This document shows positions 23,852 to 36,412 of a stretch of DNA of 64,000 nt, one piece after another (the first letter of the stretch is position 1; every line of letters begins with the position of its first letter). The notes below the pieces were generated by a model. The model had not been told where the DNA came from and ran no database searches. It saw only the letters and a program-made list of their open reading frames with translations. The position numbers and the translations under genes are program-made. Origin of the DNA: Marsupella aquatica (taxonomy: Eukaryota; Marchantiophyta); NCBI GenBank assembly GCA_973895155.1, contig OZ316892.1:10354001-10418000 (forward strand). The letters run 5' to 3'.

Positions 23852-26800
23852 ATGCGTGTCCATCTTTTGTCGTTGATTCAACGAGCCGCTGCAGCAGCTG
23901 GGATTTCTTCATCCTCAACAGCAACAAGCCCGGTTTCTGAATTCTCCAGAGTATCCGGACTTTCTGGAATTTTGGGAGTTTCTGGAGATTTGGGAGTCGG
24001 GAGAGCTATTGGGGTCGATTTTCCTGCCGGACAGATTTTGGGGAGAAGTGCTGCATTTGCAGACAGCGCCTTCTACAAGGGGAATGGAAGCATAATCACG
24101 AAGCCTAGCAATCCCTCTAGTAAATTCTTCAATGTGAGTTTCTCCAGAGATTCAGCCTCTCTCATCCTCGCCAGAGTTTTGTGTGACAATTTCAATTTCA
24201 GTCTGTTCCTTTTGGAACTCCCAACGGTGAGGATGTGGCTCATGCTTCGTGTGCTGCAGGCAGGGGCCATTGCGTTCGAAAGAGATGGGAGTAAATATGC
24301 AAATTCTAAGCCCTGGCAATACGATCGGTGCCAAAGGCAGGTGGGACTGGCTTCACGTCAAGGTTTTGCATCAACAATTGGTGGTACTTTTTGAAGATGT
24401 TTGTTCTGAGAACTAGAGGAATGAATTGAACAGTTATGGTGCTGTCCTTTTGAGTAACACTTTTCGGTTTTGGAGGAGAAGCACTTCTGCTAACATATTC
24501 TTGCCCTTCACTCGGCTTTCTGCTGTGCAGTCTTGGATTTTGTCGTCCATGACACCAGGATTATTTGGCATCCTCAATGTCAGCCCTAGGAGAGATGATA
24601 AAGATTCTAAAAACTTCATGATCGTCCCAAAGGCATGTCACTCCGCATTTATCCTGTTACGTTCCGTCCGGAATTGTTTAAATCTTTCTCAGACTGGAGC
24701 TGGAAAAATTTCTCCTCAACGCAGTAGGCCACAAAAGAGACCAGGATAATGGACCTGCGTAGCAGCTATTTTCAATTCTTGTAATCGTGATGATGGTAGC
24801 GTTTAGCATCCTTAACGGACAAAATATGGAGTAGCTGCATAACCAGTGATTGAAAGTTAGTGATAGGATTGAAAGAGAGTTTTGTCAGCTTGGTCCATTG
24901 CAAAGAATTGTTTGGGTACGTCGGATTAAGCACAATGTGAAGCACAATGAGTGAAGGATCCGCGTTTTCTTCAAGTAATGGGGCATGCGGGTGCTTTCAA
25001 ACCTTGTCTTCGGCAGGAAATTACTCGAGGGTTTGCGAAGACCGTTGCAGTCCCCCCTAATATGCAAAAACCGGTGAGTTGGTCAACGAAGGATTGTATT
25101 TGCGGTTTCGGCAAAGATATGTAATTATTTACGTTTCGGATGTTGTGGTTGGTCGTTTTGTTCAGAGTCTTGGTAGAGTCGTTTCCTATTTTGTTCGTTA
25201 TTTTTCTTCTAGCAGGAGCTGATCAGGTTTACTCTCTGGCATTCATGATTGTACCAAAGACTCTTCAGTTTTTGCTCGCAATTCTTTCCATATGGCAACA
25301 ACACTCTGGAGCTAGGGTTTCGTATATTGTTCTAGGAATCCAACACTGCCATCGTTGAGGATCAGCAAGCTTACCTTGACTGAAAATAGCATAGATGCAG
25401 TTTAGTCTTCTGAGTGGACATGCTTTCTAGCATGCTATCCAAGTTGCCTGGGTTTGATTTTGTGAGCAGATGAAATTGAGGCTGTACATGGGGAGCCCAG
25501 GAGTCATTGGCGAGCCATACAGGAAACCGCCACCGCCCCTTTCAATACTCAGACGGTTTGTTAACCTTACATGTAGATTATCAAGGATGCTTAGCAATTT
25601 TCTGGAGGTTTTCGACGGGTGGGATGATGTTGTTTCTGCTTTGTGAATGGTCATCTCAATATATTGGATGCTTGTGCAGTATGTGAGTTCTTCACTCTTT
25701 TCAGGATACTAATGTCGTTTTGTATAGCTTTTGTGAAAGTCATCGATCTGCTGGTCCTTTTCAGCTTATATCTAACTGGCCCCGTTTTTTTGTGAGTAAA
25801 ACAGATGGTTTACAAAGGAGGGATGGAGGCGACGCAAACAATCCTTCATGGGAATGGTGAGTCCCTACCCGTCATGACGCTATCTAGTAGTGATTGTTAC
25901 CTCTTTAGTTGCTTTCAATGGTTGTGTTTGAAGAGTCTCTTTGGTAGAAATATTGAGCTTAAAGCCCTATTTGTGCAGATCAAGACGTCATATACCATAG
26001 CAAAGCTTCGGCAGAAGACAAAGGGTTACAGCCAACAAAGGTTCTACCAGGAGGCCTCTGATCTTTACAAACAGGTCATTTGCAAGCCTGCGTGTGACAT
26101 GAATCTATTTTGTCTGACGAATTTCTGTAGTCACGCAGTTACCACAGCACGCAAGACCCACTGCCGATGGTGTGATTGTTCTTTTAGAGATTATTTATAT
26201 TATGTTCTGCATTCAAATTGGCCATTAAATATTGCTATTTTCCTTTTCTGTATAGATAAACGTTGCATTAGCAGAAGGGGAGCGGACTACACTACGCCAG
26301 CTGGCCACTGACAATGTTTTTTCGGTGCGTCGTAAAGAACCTCCTATGTGTGAAACGCACGTTTAAATACTGTTTTCCCAGTATCGTTTGCCCCGGGACT
26401 GATCTTCTTCTGTACTACATCTTGAAGGTGGTTTTTCTGATGGTGAGGAAGGATTTGGTCTGTTTCCTTCTTAAAAACTCAGAAACTCAGGACCTTGAAT
26501 GGAATTTTTCTACAGGTAATGAAGAATGAACTGAAGCATAGGGAAAATAGTTGGCCCAAGGTGAAGTGGGAGATGGTTGGTCCCATCAACAGCATACGCA
26601 CGCTGCAAGGGCGCTTGGTTTGTTTTCATACCTACCTACTGAGTGAAAACCAGTTCCTTACATGTTCTTGTCACGCTGACGAGAGGAAAATTAATTCTGC
26701 AGGTACCTAAATATTATTTCTGTCCAAAATGTTTTCAGATCTTAGAGCAATCTGACAGCATTTGCAGAGTTCATACTGGTGACGCATATCGTTCTATTTC

Positions 26801-27564
26801 CAGATTGGAGTTGACAAAAACAATCACGACAATGCATTTGTGCAGCTGACCCTCAGAATACTAAGCAAACAGGTGTGCTTAATCATTCCTGTCCTTTTCC
26901 GCTTATGGTAAACCCATCTTTATGAATTAATTACAAGTACATGATCTTCAATTATGGGACCAGGGAGTTTTCAACGTCGTCAGTAAATGTGTGAAAACAC
27001 AATCTTACGTCTTGCATTTTGTTTGACAGAAAAATAATAATTTTGTTTGACGAAGAGATTGTTTTCTCCCTCGTCCTCCTGATGCATCTGGCGTGTAATA
27101 TTTATGTAGAGGTGAAGATGGGAAAACATCACGATTCTCGCTGTTATGGAATGTCTGACTTCCAGTAGGTAAAAGAGTAGGCGCCAAAGAAAATATGGCT
27201 TATCTCACTAATTGATACGGGTGATTGGCTTGCAGAAATTTGCAGCATATGATAAAAATGGTAAACTTGTTGCGGGAGACCCAGATAGAGAGGTACGTGT
27301 CGTCCCTCTTTTGTCGAAGAAACACAAGCTGATTGTGAAATCTCTTAGATGCATTTATGGGTTGGAATTGTTTAGACGTTAAACTCTTTCGCTGAGTGGA
27401 ATGTAACATACTGTGCTGGAGAATGTAATCTGTGTTTAGCTTGGCCGAACTGAATTGGTGTGCGTCTTGGTCCTCAGCTATTGGTGGAGGATTTTTGGGT
27501 GTTTGAGAAACCTCTGCTGCTAACTGAAGCGAAGTGGCGATTGTGTGGGCGTCTTACTGTCTGA
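23852..27564 (+). CDS. Mitochondrial ribosomal protein mL45 (Tim44-like), ten exons
   Basis: Exons are 23852-24133, 25017-25073, 25470-25555, 25805-25856, 25979-26074, 26256-26324, 26516-26617, 26804-26872, 27236-27292 and 27478-27564, giving about 318 residues. Every intron is GT..AG and only one codon is split (exons 3 and 4), so the frame is continuous. The N-terminus, MRVHLLSLIQRAAAAAG, is basic and has no acidic residue, as expected of a mitochondrial presequence. The mature part includes MGSPGVIGEPYRKPPPP, WFTKEGWRRRKQ and GYSQQRFYQEASDLYKQINV. The Tim44-like fold follows: SWPKVKWEMVGPINSIRTL, then FVQLTLRILSKQKFAAYD and DFWVFEKPLL..KWRLCGRLTV. mL45 sits near the exit of the mitoribosome tunnel and contacts the inner membrane. 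Exon 2 is short and was placed by its splice sites and its fit to plant homologues, so it is the least certain. Two decayed partial copies lie at 32630-34265 and 58645-59560. Confidence 0.9.
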
Positions 27565-28784
27565 CCAAGTGAGGGATAAGGGGATCTCTCCTTCATCAAC
27601 CTTCCCGCAAACTTTTAGCTCGTGTGGATTTTAAATGGTCATCGCTGGTATTTGTGAACTCCATTTAAAGTGGACCGTAAAGATGGATCTAGAACATTGG
27701 GGTTCTCGAGCTTCTCAATGGTATCTTAGATATGGTCCGCAACTCTTTGACAGTTGGTTGTTGGTTTCAACCTTGAATCCTGCACATAAGTCATCCAATT
27801 AGATCACCGTCTGGCTGATAGGTACCTTTATCACCTTATGCCCATCAAGGATCGCAATAGAATGAGATCACTGGTAGTTTGTTATTAATTTTGAAAACGT
27901 GAAAGTAGTGAATTATAATGATTGTCAGACACGCTTCGTGGGCATGTTTCCCAATGTTCTTGGTTGTGGTGTATTGAAACCGTATTTGTCAAATGACGGA
28001 TATTTCTCAGTTTCTCATTAGCTTTCACGTTGTGATGTGCATGACTGTTTATCTTTTTTCTTGAAAGGAAGCTTCGTATAAATCGAAGCACCAACGCACA
28101 AAGATGTGTGAAAAATTTGGTCCGGAGGGGTGAGATAGTCTTGCTATGTTCGGTTTGCAATGTCAGTGACAATTCTAGTGAAGGACTTGAAGGACGATCT
28201 CCAACTTTCGAGTGACCACTCAAATTTTACCACAACGTTTGGTTACTTCGAACCGACATCTTTATACCAGAAAACCAAAGTGAAATCGTGGTTATTGGCT
28301 TCAATCTGAAAAAAGTTATTTGCTCTCAGAAGTTCTGTGCTGAGCTGCCACTCGTGATCGGGAACTTAAGAATGGCGAATGTTTTCGGGACTTAAGCAGC
28401 ATGTTGAACAGACAACATAAGCTTAACTGTGAGAACTTGAGTAACTTTGAACCTTTTGATTGAACTTTTGACTGTCCGCTGTGAAGTGAATGTTTCGCAC
28501 AATCTCGTGTCCTGCTGATTGCCTTCAGATATAGCAGGACGATGGACAGCCAATGCGAGAGTACGACCTAAGAAACTTTTGACGTGAACGCTCTAGAATT
28601 AGGAGTGTGCCTCGTATTGACTTCACGTTACAAAGGTCTTTCATGACCCCTCTCCTCGTAAACTAAATTTGGAAAGTGAAGCCCGGGATGGACCTCCATG
28701 TTGGACGCTGTCCTCTAGTAGACCACATTTTGGTGATCCATGGGAATTTTGTATTTTGTGTTGATATCTTGATGATTGTGGGTT
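27565..28784. other. Intergenic downstream of mL45
   Basis: The 3' flank of mL45 is followed by ordinary sequence. No gene, tandem repeat or element is recognised before the duplicated block begins near 28785. Confidence 0.45.
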
Positions 28785-28959
28785 GATTCTTTGCAGGGAT
28801 TCTCAGGCTTCGTGAGGTTTTCTCCTTGTTGCCTGTTATTGGGTCTCTTGCCTAAGGGATTGTGTCTCCTGGTTGGGTGGCTTTGTTTCTTGGCAATGGT
28901 GATGTACATATATACTTACAGAGATTTTGGGGAGCACCATATCTTATTATAGTGGTTGA

Positions 28960-29300
28960 TGTTTTGTCCCTAAAGTCTCTCCAAGGGTCTGCTTGTTAGA
29001 CGTCACTCTTCTGTATGAGCCTGTGTAAAAGGTGTTATGGGAGTCAATGAACCAAATGTTTTGAATTGGTCGGTGATCTAGAGTTTCATTATTCCATCTA
29101 CTTGTTACATGTCACTCTTCTGTCTGAGGTGTAAGAGGTTTTAAGGGAGTCAAACCGGGAGTCAAACTCATTTTCTGAATCAGTCAGTGAGGGTTTCGTC
29201 ACTCCATGTGCTTGCTACATTTCGCTCTTCTGGCGGAGGTGTAAAAGGTGCAATGTGCAATGGGAGTCAAACTCAATGGTTCTGAATGTTCTGAATGGGT
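28960..29300 (+). repeat. Minisatellite, about 100-bp unit
   Basis: Three to four diverged units start near 28995, 29100 and 29212, each with CTTGYTAcATKTCRCTCTTCT, then GAGGTGTAAAAGGT and GGGAGTCAA. The second block carries more units (54060-54860). Confidence 0.7.
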
Positions 29301-30344
29301 GTTCATTTAATAAAATCAAGCACCCGGGCAAACAAACTGAGTGACTTCTTGGTCACGAACACTTACAGAATCAGGAGCTCTTCATGTAATTAACGTAGTA
29401 CCTAGTTTAAATTGTTCTGGAGACAGGCTAGGGCCTGAACAGTTAAGAAGAAATCTATCAAGCATAGGGAGGCAGTGACACGAAGGCAAAAGATCCAATG
29501 AAATCTGACATCATTCCACTTTCATAATTCGAAAGCCGATCTGCCGTCATATATAGATAGACAGATAGATCAATTGATTTGCATGCATCCACTTGTTTCA
29601 TTTGAAGCGTCCTGATAATTTGCTAGAGTTCGATGTAAATGCTACGCAAAGCTAGCTCCATTTCATGGTTTCAGCAACGTACATCCCAGCAAGCACTCGG
29701 GGAAACAAATTGATGTCTAGCTTCGTCACGTACACTTGAGAAATCAGCAAGAGCTATCCATCGTCCATCGGTTACACTGAAATAGACTAGAAGAGCACGA
29801 TAGTGGAGGTTGTTAGTTACTATATTAGCTAGAATGAGACCGTGATAATTATCTGATGTGCCTTACGTGCTGCCAATACGTACTTTTTCTTTCCTTCTCA
29901 AATATGTGTAAATTTGAACCTCTAGTGATTTCTCTACGTACCGCCGACGACGCTGCAGACATACTGAAACTGCTCGAAATTGAAGTCGTATGCAGAATGA
30001 TTCTCAATAGCTCACCTGACGCCTAAACTTGCTCAGTCTCTCACGATTGAACAGATTATCTCTCCAACAGTCAAGCGGCCGGCCTTCGCAGTAGTTGCAA
30101 AAGACTTGGGCAATTCAGGAACCCGGCGGTCTTTGTGCAATTCAGGAACCGGGCGGTCTTTGTGCGCTGAATTTGCTGGCATCCGCTTGCGCTGGTTATC
30201 GGCCATGATATTCTGAACTAGATCGACAAGAAGAGCACGGCAAGAATGACATTGAATGACAATGTCAGTACGTGAGCGCGTTAGTCATTGCATCAGATCA
30301 TTTAAATACTAAAACTCGATGACAAACGGAATGGCTGAAGGTTG

Positions 30345-31365
30345 TTAGTTACAGGTATTCGAGAATGAGATTGTAGATCTATACCTGATATGCGTGACAT
30401 GCTGCCACTACCCAGAGCCTGCGCTTCGGATATGGTCATTTCCTTCCACAACGCCCCACTGGTGGCTTCCTCGTACTTTTTCGTCGTACGAACCTCCAGC
30501 AATTTCTCAACGTCACCGGGGTTGCCATTGCCAGTCGATACAGGATCGAAAGAATACGAGTAAGGCACGACGCGGTTACTCAAATACTTGTAAACTTTGG
30601 ATTCGAGCAATTTGAGCGTGTCCGCAGTGTCGTCGGCGGTGCCAGTGGATTCATGGCAGCCTTCCATCTGCCCCAAGATTCAGACCTAGGAAACTTAGCG
30701 AAACTTAGAAAGACGCAGGTACGTACTGCGAGCTTCTCTAGCGTTCGAGTCCTAGGTAGATTTGCTTAAGCTTCGGAAAAGCTGGATACATGTCGAGCCC
30801 GAATAGATCTGTGGTCGACGGGCCCGAGCTAACCATGTACTGCTTCTCTCGCGCTCGGTAGATCGATCTGGTTAAGCTTGGGAAAAGCCTGGAGCTATTC
30901 TTTCTTATTTCAGCGGCATAGCTGTAGACGTCGTTTTTAAGGTGACTGTTATGAGAGATACTGGTTTTAAGTTACGGTTGAAATTGTTCGTGGATTAAGT
31001 GACTGTTTCATAGACGGTACTCATTCAAATATTTTCTTTCTAAGTTTCTCTAAATTTACTCGGTCTGAATCTTGGGGCACATGGAAGGCTGCCATGAATG
31101 CACTGGCACCGCGGACGATGCTGGGACACGCTCAAAGTGCTCGAATCCAAAGTTTACAAGTATTTGAGTAACCGCGTCTTGCCTTGGTCCTATTCTTTCG
31201 ATCCTTTATCGACTGGCAATGGCAACCCCGGTGACGTTGAGAAATTGCTGGAGGTTAGTACGAGGAAAGCCGCCAGGGGGGCTTTGTGGAAGGAAATGAC
31301 CATATCCGAAGCGCATGCTCTGGGTGTTGGCAGCACGTCAGGCACATCAGGTATAAAACTACCTG
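30345..31365. repeat. Inverted module pair 1 (potential long hairpin)
   Basis: The left arm (about 30345-30688) and the right arm (31061-31365) are reverse complements with roughly 90% identity by eye over about 290 bp. About 370 bp separate them. Each arm, read outward from the centre, stays largely open and encodes the same peptide: CHE or CHEC..TGTADD, ESKVYKYLSNRV, STGNGNPGDVEKLLEV, then GALWKEMTISEA.ALG. The left copy has a 124-codon open frame at 30676-30302 on the minus strand. The right copy has 90 codons at 31098-31370 on the plus strand but with its 5' part shifted. A segment with GTTAAGCTTGGGAAAAGCC is repeated directly at about 30873 and 31367, on both sides of the right arm. The protein family is not recognised. 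Confidence 0.85.
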
Positions 31366-31499
31366 GTTAAGCTTGGGAAAAGCCTGGAGCCATTCTTTCT
31401 CCTTTAAGCCGCATAGCTGTAGACGTCGTTTTTAAGGTTACTGTTATGAGAGATACTGGTTTTAAGTGACTGTTTCATAGACGGTACTCATTCAGATAG

Positions 31500-32600
31500 T
31501 TTTTCAACTTGATTGAACAGTCTGAACATGCATGGTGAAGCGCGGCAGCTCAACTGTTGTGGAGTACCAGAAATGCTCATTTGTTTATTTAAGGGTCCAA
31601 AGTTCATTTGTTTTAAGTTACTAGTAAAGTGACGGTAGTATGTCGTTTGTTTCCAACTAGTTGTCGCTACAGTTACTGTCGGGACAATTGTCACGAATGA
31701 TAAAGGTATCGACGTACTGCGCGCATGCTTCGGTGATAACCTGGACTCAGACAGCGTAGAGCGCCCTCCTTATTTCAAACTTGCTCAATGTCCTGGATGC
31801 TCTCAGTCCGGCCTGTTCATATCTCTTATATATTACAACTGTGTACGTTACCATGAAAGTGATCCTTGCTGGATTTATTCAGCACAAGGACTCAAGGACT
31901 CAAGTGGTCTTGGAGTTGGTCGTGGATGAGCTGTAGCTCTGGCCCTGCTAGGTCAGTAAAATTCTTGAATGATGAAATTCATCTGTGTAACGTCAAATGT
32001 GACAGCAATAGTGTGTATTTGCTAGGGAGAGTTGGGTAGGAAGCAGGCGGAGGGTGTAAGTAAGGCACAGAGTCAAAGCACTGCTGGATTGAAATCTTGC
32101 GTGCATTTGGACTTTTGAAATATTTGAAATAATCCTCAAGATGGAAAGAAGCTGGTTACTCGTTAAGTAGACAGTGTAGACCCGGGTGTAGACTTCTTGT
32201 CGAGGACTTACTCCTTCGTCTGTCTGATCCTTGTCTTATCATAACTGAAGCTGGCCTAGCTAGTAAGAGACAATTTGACTGTACGTGGTTTTTCCCATTG
32301 CGCAGGCCCGCTCTGCTGCACGAGGAACTGTACCTGCTCCACCTGGTGGAAGCGGAGTAGCTACACGTACCTGTCAAAAGATGATTTAGGCGTCTTCTTG
32401 CGAGGTCCATTTCAAGGTTCTTGCCAGATTGTGCACATCTTGCGTAGTAGATGCTGGCCGCTACTGATCGATTCGTGGTTGCCAGCTCATAGGTTGTAAA
32501 GTTTTTCAATCGCACTGGAAGCTAAGGTAACAGTGCACCATGCATAGAGTAGAAAGCTGACTTGCTGATCAGCATGTACCCAGTGCTTGCCAGTGTCTAA
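31500..32600 (+). pseudogene. Decayed copy of the SmD3 3' part
   Basis: It matches SmD3 intron 2 (31516-31585 against 20280-20350), the end of intron 3 with exon 4 (about 31840-31960 against 20785-20900) and exon 5 with its flanks (32270-32600 against 21165-21520). Intron sequence is retained, so this is a DNA duplication, not a retrocopy. Exons 1-3 are absent. The exon 4 copy contains a TGA where the parent has CGA (GTGGATGAGCT against GTGGACGAGCT), and the exon 5 copy reads [16 protein letters not shown] before diverging. It cannot encode an Sm protein. Confidence 0.9.
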
Positions 32601-32629
32601 TTAATTAGATGCCATATGTAACAATGCAC

Positions 32630-34265
32630 GTAGAGTCGGGAGAGCACGTAGGGGTCGATTTTTGTGCCGGACAATTTGTGGGGAGGAGTGTTGCATTTGC
32701 AGATAGCACCTTCTACAAGGCGAATGGGGGCATAATCACGAAGCCTTGCAATCCCTCAGATAGTACAATCTTGAATATGAGTCTATCCTGAGATTCAGCC
32801 TCTCTCATCCTCGCCAGAGTTTTGTGTGACAATTTCAATTTCAGTCCCTTCCTTTTGGTACTTCCAGCGGTGAGAATGTGGCTCATGCTTAGTGTGCTGT
32901 AGGCAGGGACCATTGTGTTCGAAAGAGATGGAACTAAATATGCAAAGTCTAAACCCTGGCAATATGGTCGGTGCCAAAAGCAAATGAGGTTGGCTTCACG
33001 CCAAGATTTTGCATTCATAATTGGCGGTGCTTTTCAACGAGCATGTTTGTTCTGAGCTAGAGGAGCGAATTGAACAGTTAAGTTGTGGTGCCGCCTTTTT
33101 AGTAATACTTCTCGGTTTTGAAGGATAAGCACTTCTGCTAACAGATTCTTGCTCTCTACTTACTCGGCTTTCTGCTGTGCAGCCTTGGATTTTGTCGTCC
33201 ACGACGTACACCAGGATTATCTGGCATCTTCAATGTCAGCCGTCGGTAGGAGAAATAATGAAGATTTCAAGGACTTTTTGATCGTCCTAAAGGCATGTCA
33301 CTCCGCATTTAACCTGTCGCGTTCCGTCCGGAGTTGTTTAACTCTTTCTGAGACGGGAGCTGGAAAAATTTACTCAACGCAGTAGGCCCTAAAAAAGACC
33401 TGGAGAATGGAACTATTAGCAGCTATTTTAAATTCTTGTAATAATATCTTGATGGAGATACCATCCTTAACGGAGAACATATCGAGTAGCTGTATAACCG
33501 GTGATTGAAACTTAGTGATACGATTGAAAGAGAACATTGTAAGATGGGAACTCTCAATATAATGGATGCTTGTGAAGTATGTGAGTTCTTCACTCTTTTC
33601 AGGATACTAATGTCGTTTTGTATAGCGAACTGGCCACGTTTTTGGTGACTAAAACAGATGGTTTATGAAGGACGGATGGAGGCGACGCAAACAGTCCTTC
33701 ATGGGAACCATGCGTCCCTACCCTTCATGACAAGTGATCTACCAGTGATTGGTACCTCTGGAGTTGCTTTCAATGGTTCTATTTGGAGTGTCCCTTTGGT
33801 AGAATTATGTTGAGCTTAAAGTCCTATTCGTGCAGATCACGAGGTCATATACCGTAACAAAGCTTCGGCAGAAGACGAAGGGTTACAGCCAACAATGAAA
33901 GGTTCTACCAGGAGGTCTGATCTTTATAAACAGGTCAAATGCAAGCCTCCGCGTCTCAGGAATTTACTTTCTCTGTTGAATTTATATAGTCACGCAGTTA
34001 AGATAGGACGACCCACTGCAGACGGTGCGATTGTTCTTTCAGAGATCAATCATGCATTATGTTCTGCGTTCAAATCGGCTACTTCATTAATATGCTGTTT
34101 TCCTCTTTGGTATAGATTTAGACGCGGTTTTAGAAGTTGCAGTGGCAAGAAGGGGAGGGGACTACACTACGGCAGCTTGCCACTCACAAAGCTCTTGCGG
34201 TGCGTCCCAATGAACCTCCTATGTGAGCGTGAAACGAACTTTTTATATACTTTCTATTCACAGTA
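32630..34265 (+). pseudogene. Decayed mL45 copy A
   Basis: It matches parent exon 1 and intron 1 (32630-33540 against about 23990-24890), then jumps to parent 25646 onward. Exons 2 and 3 are therefore deleted. The exon 4 copy (from 33656) still reads WFMKDGWRRRKQSFMG. The exon 5 copy reads LRQKTKGYSQQ and then hits TGA at about 33895-33897. The exon 6 copy near 34116-34200 is scrambled. Introns are retained, so this is a DNA-level duplicate continuous with the SmD3 fragment to its left, in the same order as the parent gene pair. Confidence 0.9.
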
Positions 34266-34420
34266 AGCTTTGCCGCAAGCCTAGGGAGTTAACTTTGCTG
34301 TATGCCTAGGGAGCCAGGCCTGGAAGTTCAAAATTGGGACTAATATACAACTGAAGGACACCTTCAAACAAAACTTGACCCCTCTGCACCTCCGGCATCA
34401 TGAAGTTGTCTTACAGCTCC
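34235..34420 (+). repeat. Shared tail of the duplicated block
   Basis: About 175 bp here match 62445-62640, including CTTTCTATTCACAGTAAGCT, GAGCCAGGCCTGGAAGTTCA and CACCTCCGGCATCA. The match marks the right-hand limit of both block copies. Confidence 0.85.
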
Positions 34421-35836
34421 AAAATCTTCTCATTAACCCCATGCTTTTGAGCTTGTAATTTGCCCCATTACTTTTACTAGATTTTGGGCCCCGCTGGTAT
34501 TTGTGGCATGGGCCATGGGAATTCATTCAAGGGCGCACTGTTGCCTTTTCAACCAAATAGACAAAATAAACCCGGAATTTTGGGCTCCCTCTCTTGGGTC
34601 CCCATGCCTAAATTTGAAGCGTCCATGGACCACAAGGTTGGTCTTTGAGACCTCCATGACCACATTATTTTTCCCAAATTAAATTTGAGTTTAATTGTGA
34701 TAACTTGATATTCATATATTCAAACATGCTTTAGTTTGGGGATATGCTAGACGAGTGGGTAAGCTACACTCTCGGGCTACAATTCCATTAAAGGGACAGT
34801 CAGTCAATTTGCCCACTTTGTTGAAATTTCCATCATAAAATGAGGAAGGGTAAATTCCATCACATTAACTTTCATTGTGTTAATCCCGTGGTGTTAATAT
34901 GAAAATTTTTGTGCTTGCTCTCGTTGCTCAAACTTATTAACCATTGTACATATCTTTGTATACAAATTTCACGGCAACCAAAGAACATTCTACAGAGAAA
35001 TTGGGCCCACACAGTTTCTGAAAACCTTTTTAAAAGCTACACCCCTATGCACCACAGCTGGACTGTATCTAACGTGTCTTGAAAATAAGAGAGAAACTGG
35101 AAAAAATTACCTGAGCAATTCGTTAGTAGAATCTTGGGTGACTTAGTTTAACCTGCCTGGAAAGGGATCATGCACTTTCCAATCCCTGTTCAAACAAAAG
35201 GAAGTTGAGGCTAGCTTTGAACCCTAGTACCTCACCCTGAACCATCAAGCCTCACCGTCCACCACTGTACTTAAAGCTCTAATGGTCTCAAAAGTAAAAT
35301 AATAGTTAAACGTGTGGAGTAATATTAACGCACTACACACTGTCTGAAAAGGAGTCATTTTCAACTATGGATAATGTTTCAATTTCCTTCCAAACAATAG
35401 GCCTATCCTCAAACTTTGTGACTGTTTCCGTGCAATTTTTAGAAAAAGTCTTCAAAAAATGAACCTATCCGCAAATTGCTTAACCTGGAAACTGGAGGCT
35501 TTTCCTTGACAAGAAGTGGCACTAAATGGCAAAAGCAGCACAAAAGGAAAGCCATTTGCATGAAACCGTTTTTGGCAAAAAAAGACAATGTTAAATGGCT
35601 TTTCAAAACAAGCACCAACACTCACAAAATTCATGATTCATGTAAACGTCAAATAGAGTTGTATTTAATGTGGCCAAATCTATTTGGACATTGATCTAGG
35701 GTGAGTTGAGCTTTGTCTCTCAAATGAACTACTCAGGATTTGAGTTGGGGCCAAAGCTACCGCCAAACCAGAATAGGACAACCATCACGAATGCAACTTA
35801 ACAGCAGTGCACCACAATTGGAACCAAGGTTTGTTT
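34421..35836. other. Intergenic, one dispersed repeat
   Basis: Bases 35190-35320 resemble 53455-53480 and 53765-53860 (CCTCACCGTCCACCA..GTAC then TTAAAGCTCTAATGGTCTC). No gene is recognised. Confidence 0.5.
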
Positions 35837-36080
35837 CATGAGTGAATATGTGTCCTGTTGGTGAAAGAATTAACAATTACTCAAGTTTCAGGCCCCAGAC
35901 TTTCACGAGTGACTATGTGTAGGTGCAAGAATTAACGATCACTCAATTTTCAGGCCCCAAACTTTCATGAGTGAATATTTGTTGGTCCAAGAATTTACAA
36001 AGCTCAAGTTTCAGGCCCCAGAGTTTCATGAGTGAATGTTTTGCTGCAAGAATTGACAATCACTCAAGTGTCAGTCAGGC
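35837..36080 (+). repeat. Minisatellite, 60-74-bp unit, about four copies
   Basis: The units share TTTCAYGAGTGAATATGTGT, GCAAGAATTAAC.ATCACTCA and TTTCAGGCCCCA. Unit length varies between about 59 and 74 bp through small indels. Confidence 0.8.
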
Positions 36081-36412
36081 TTAGGAGCTGTGATCACCCT
36101 TCAGTTCACCCCATTCATTAAAGTAGTACCCATTCTTTGGAGTATAACTGTAATTTGCACCCGTTAACAAAAGGTGCACAGGGTTTAGGGTTTTCGAGAC
36201 TATCAATCCCCACGAGAGGACCTTTAGTGGCAGAGTATTATTTTGTAAAGAAGTTTAGGCCCACAACAAGCTCAGCATCATGACTTGCGATCCATGAGCT
36301 AACTCTATCCAGACAAGATTGGTTTGGTGAGCGGCATCAAATCAGGTCAAGCGAGCAAGGTAGCAAAGCAATTATGGAAGAAGGGCGATGGAGGAACGTC
36401 TGGGCGAGTACT

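Larger units (their letters stand above)
28785..31500 (+). repeat. Duplicated block, left part of copy 1
   Basis: This stretch is collinear with about 53890-57110. It has the same order of landmarks: GGCTT.GTGAGGTTTTCTCC, a minisatellite with TTACATGTCACTCTTCTGT, AAGAAATCTATCAAGCATAG, AAGCGTCCT..GATAATTTGC, ACCGCCGACGACGCTGCAGA, then an inverted module pair. It contains no intact gene. The shared landmarks are in the same orientation, so the two blocks are direct duplicates with small insertions and deletions. Confidence 0.9.

Noticed and set aside
23623-23927. Minus-strand frames rich in Glu-Arg upstream of mL45
   Set aside because: The Arg-Glu repeats are the reverse translation of the CT microsatellite in the mL45 leader.
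30740-30770. GCGTTCGAGTCC resembling a tRNA T-loop
   Set aside because: No acceptor stem, anticodon arm or D-loop can be folded around it. The segment belongs to the duplicated block and has diverged in the second copy.
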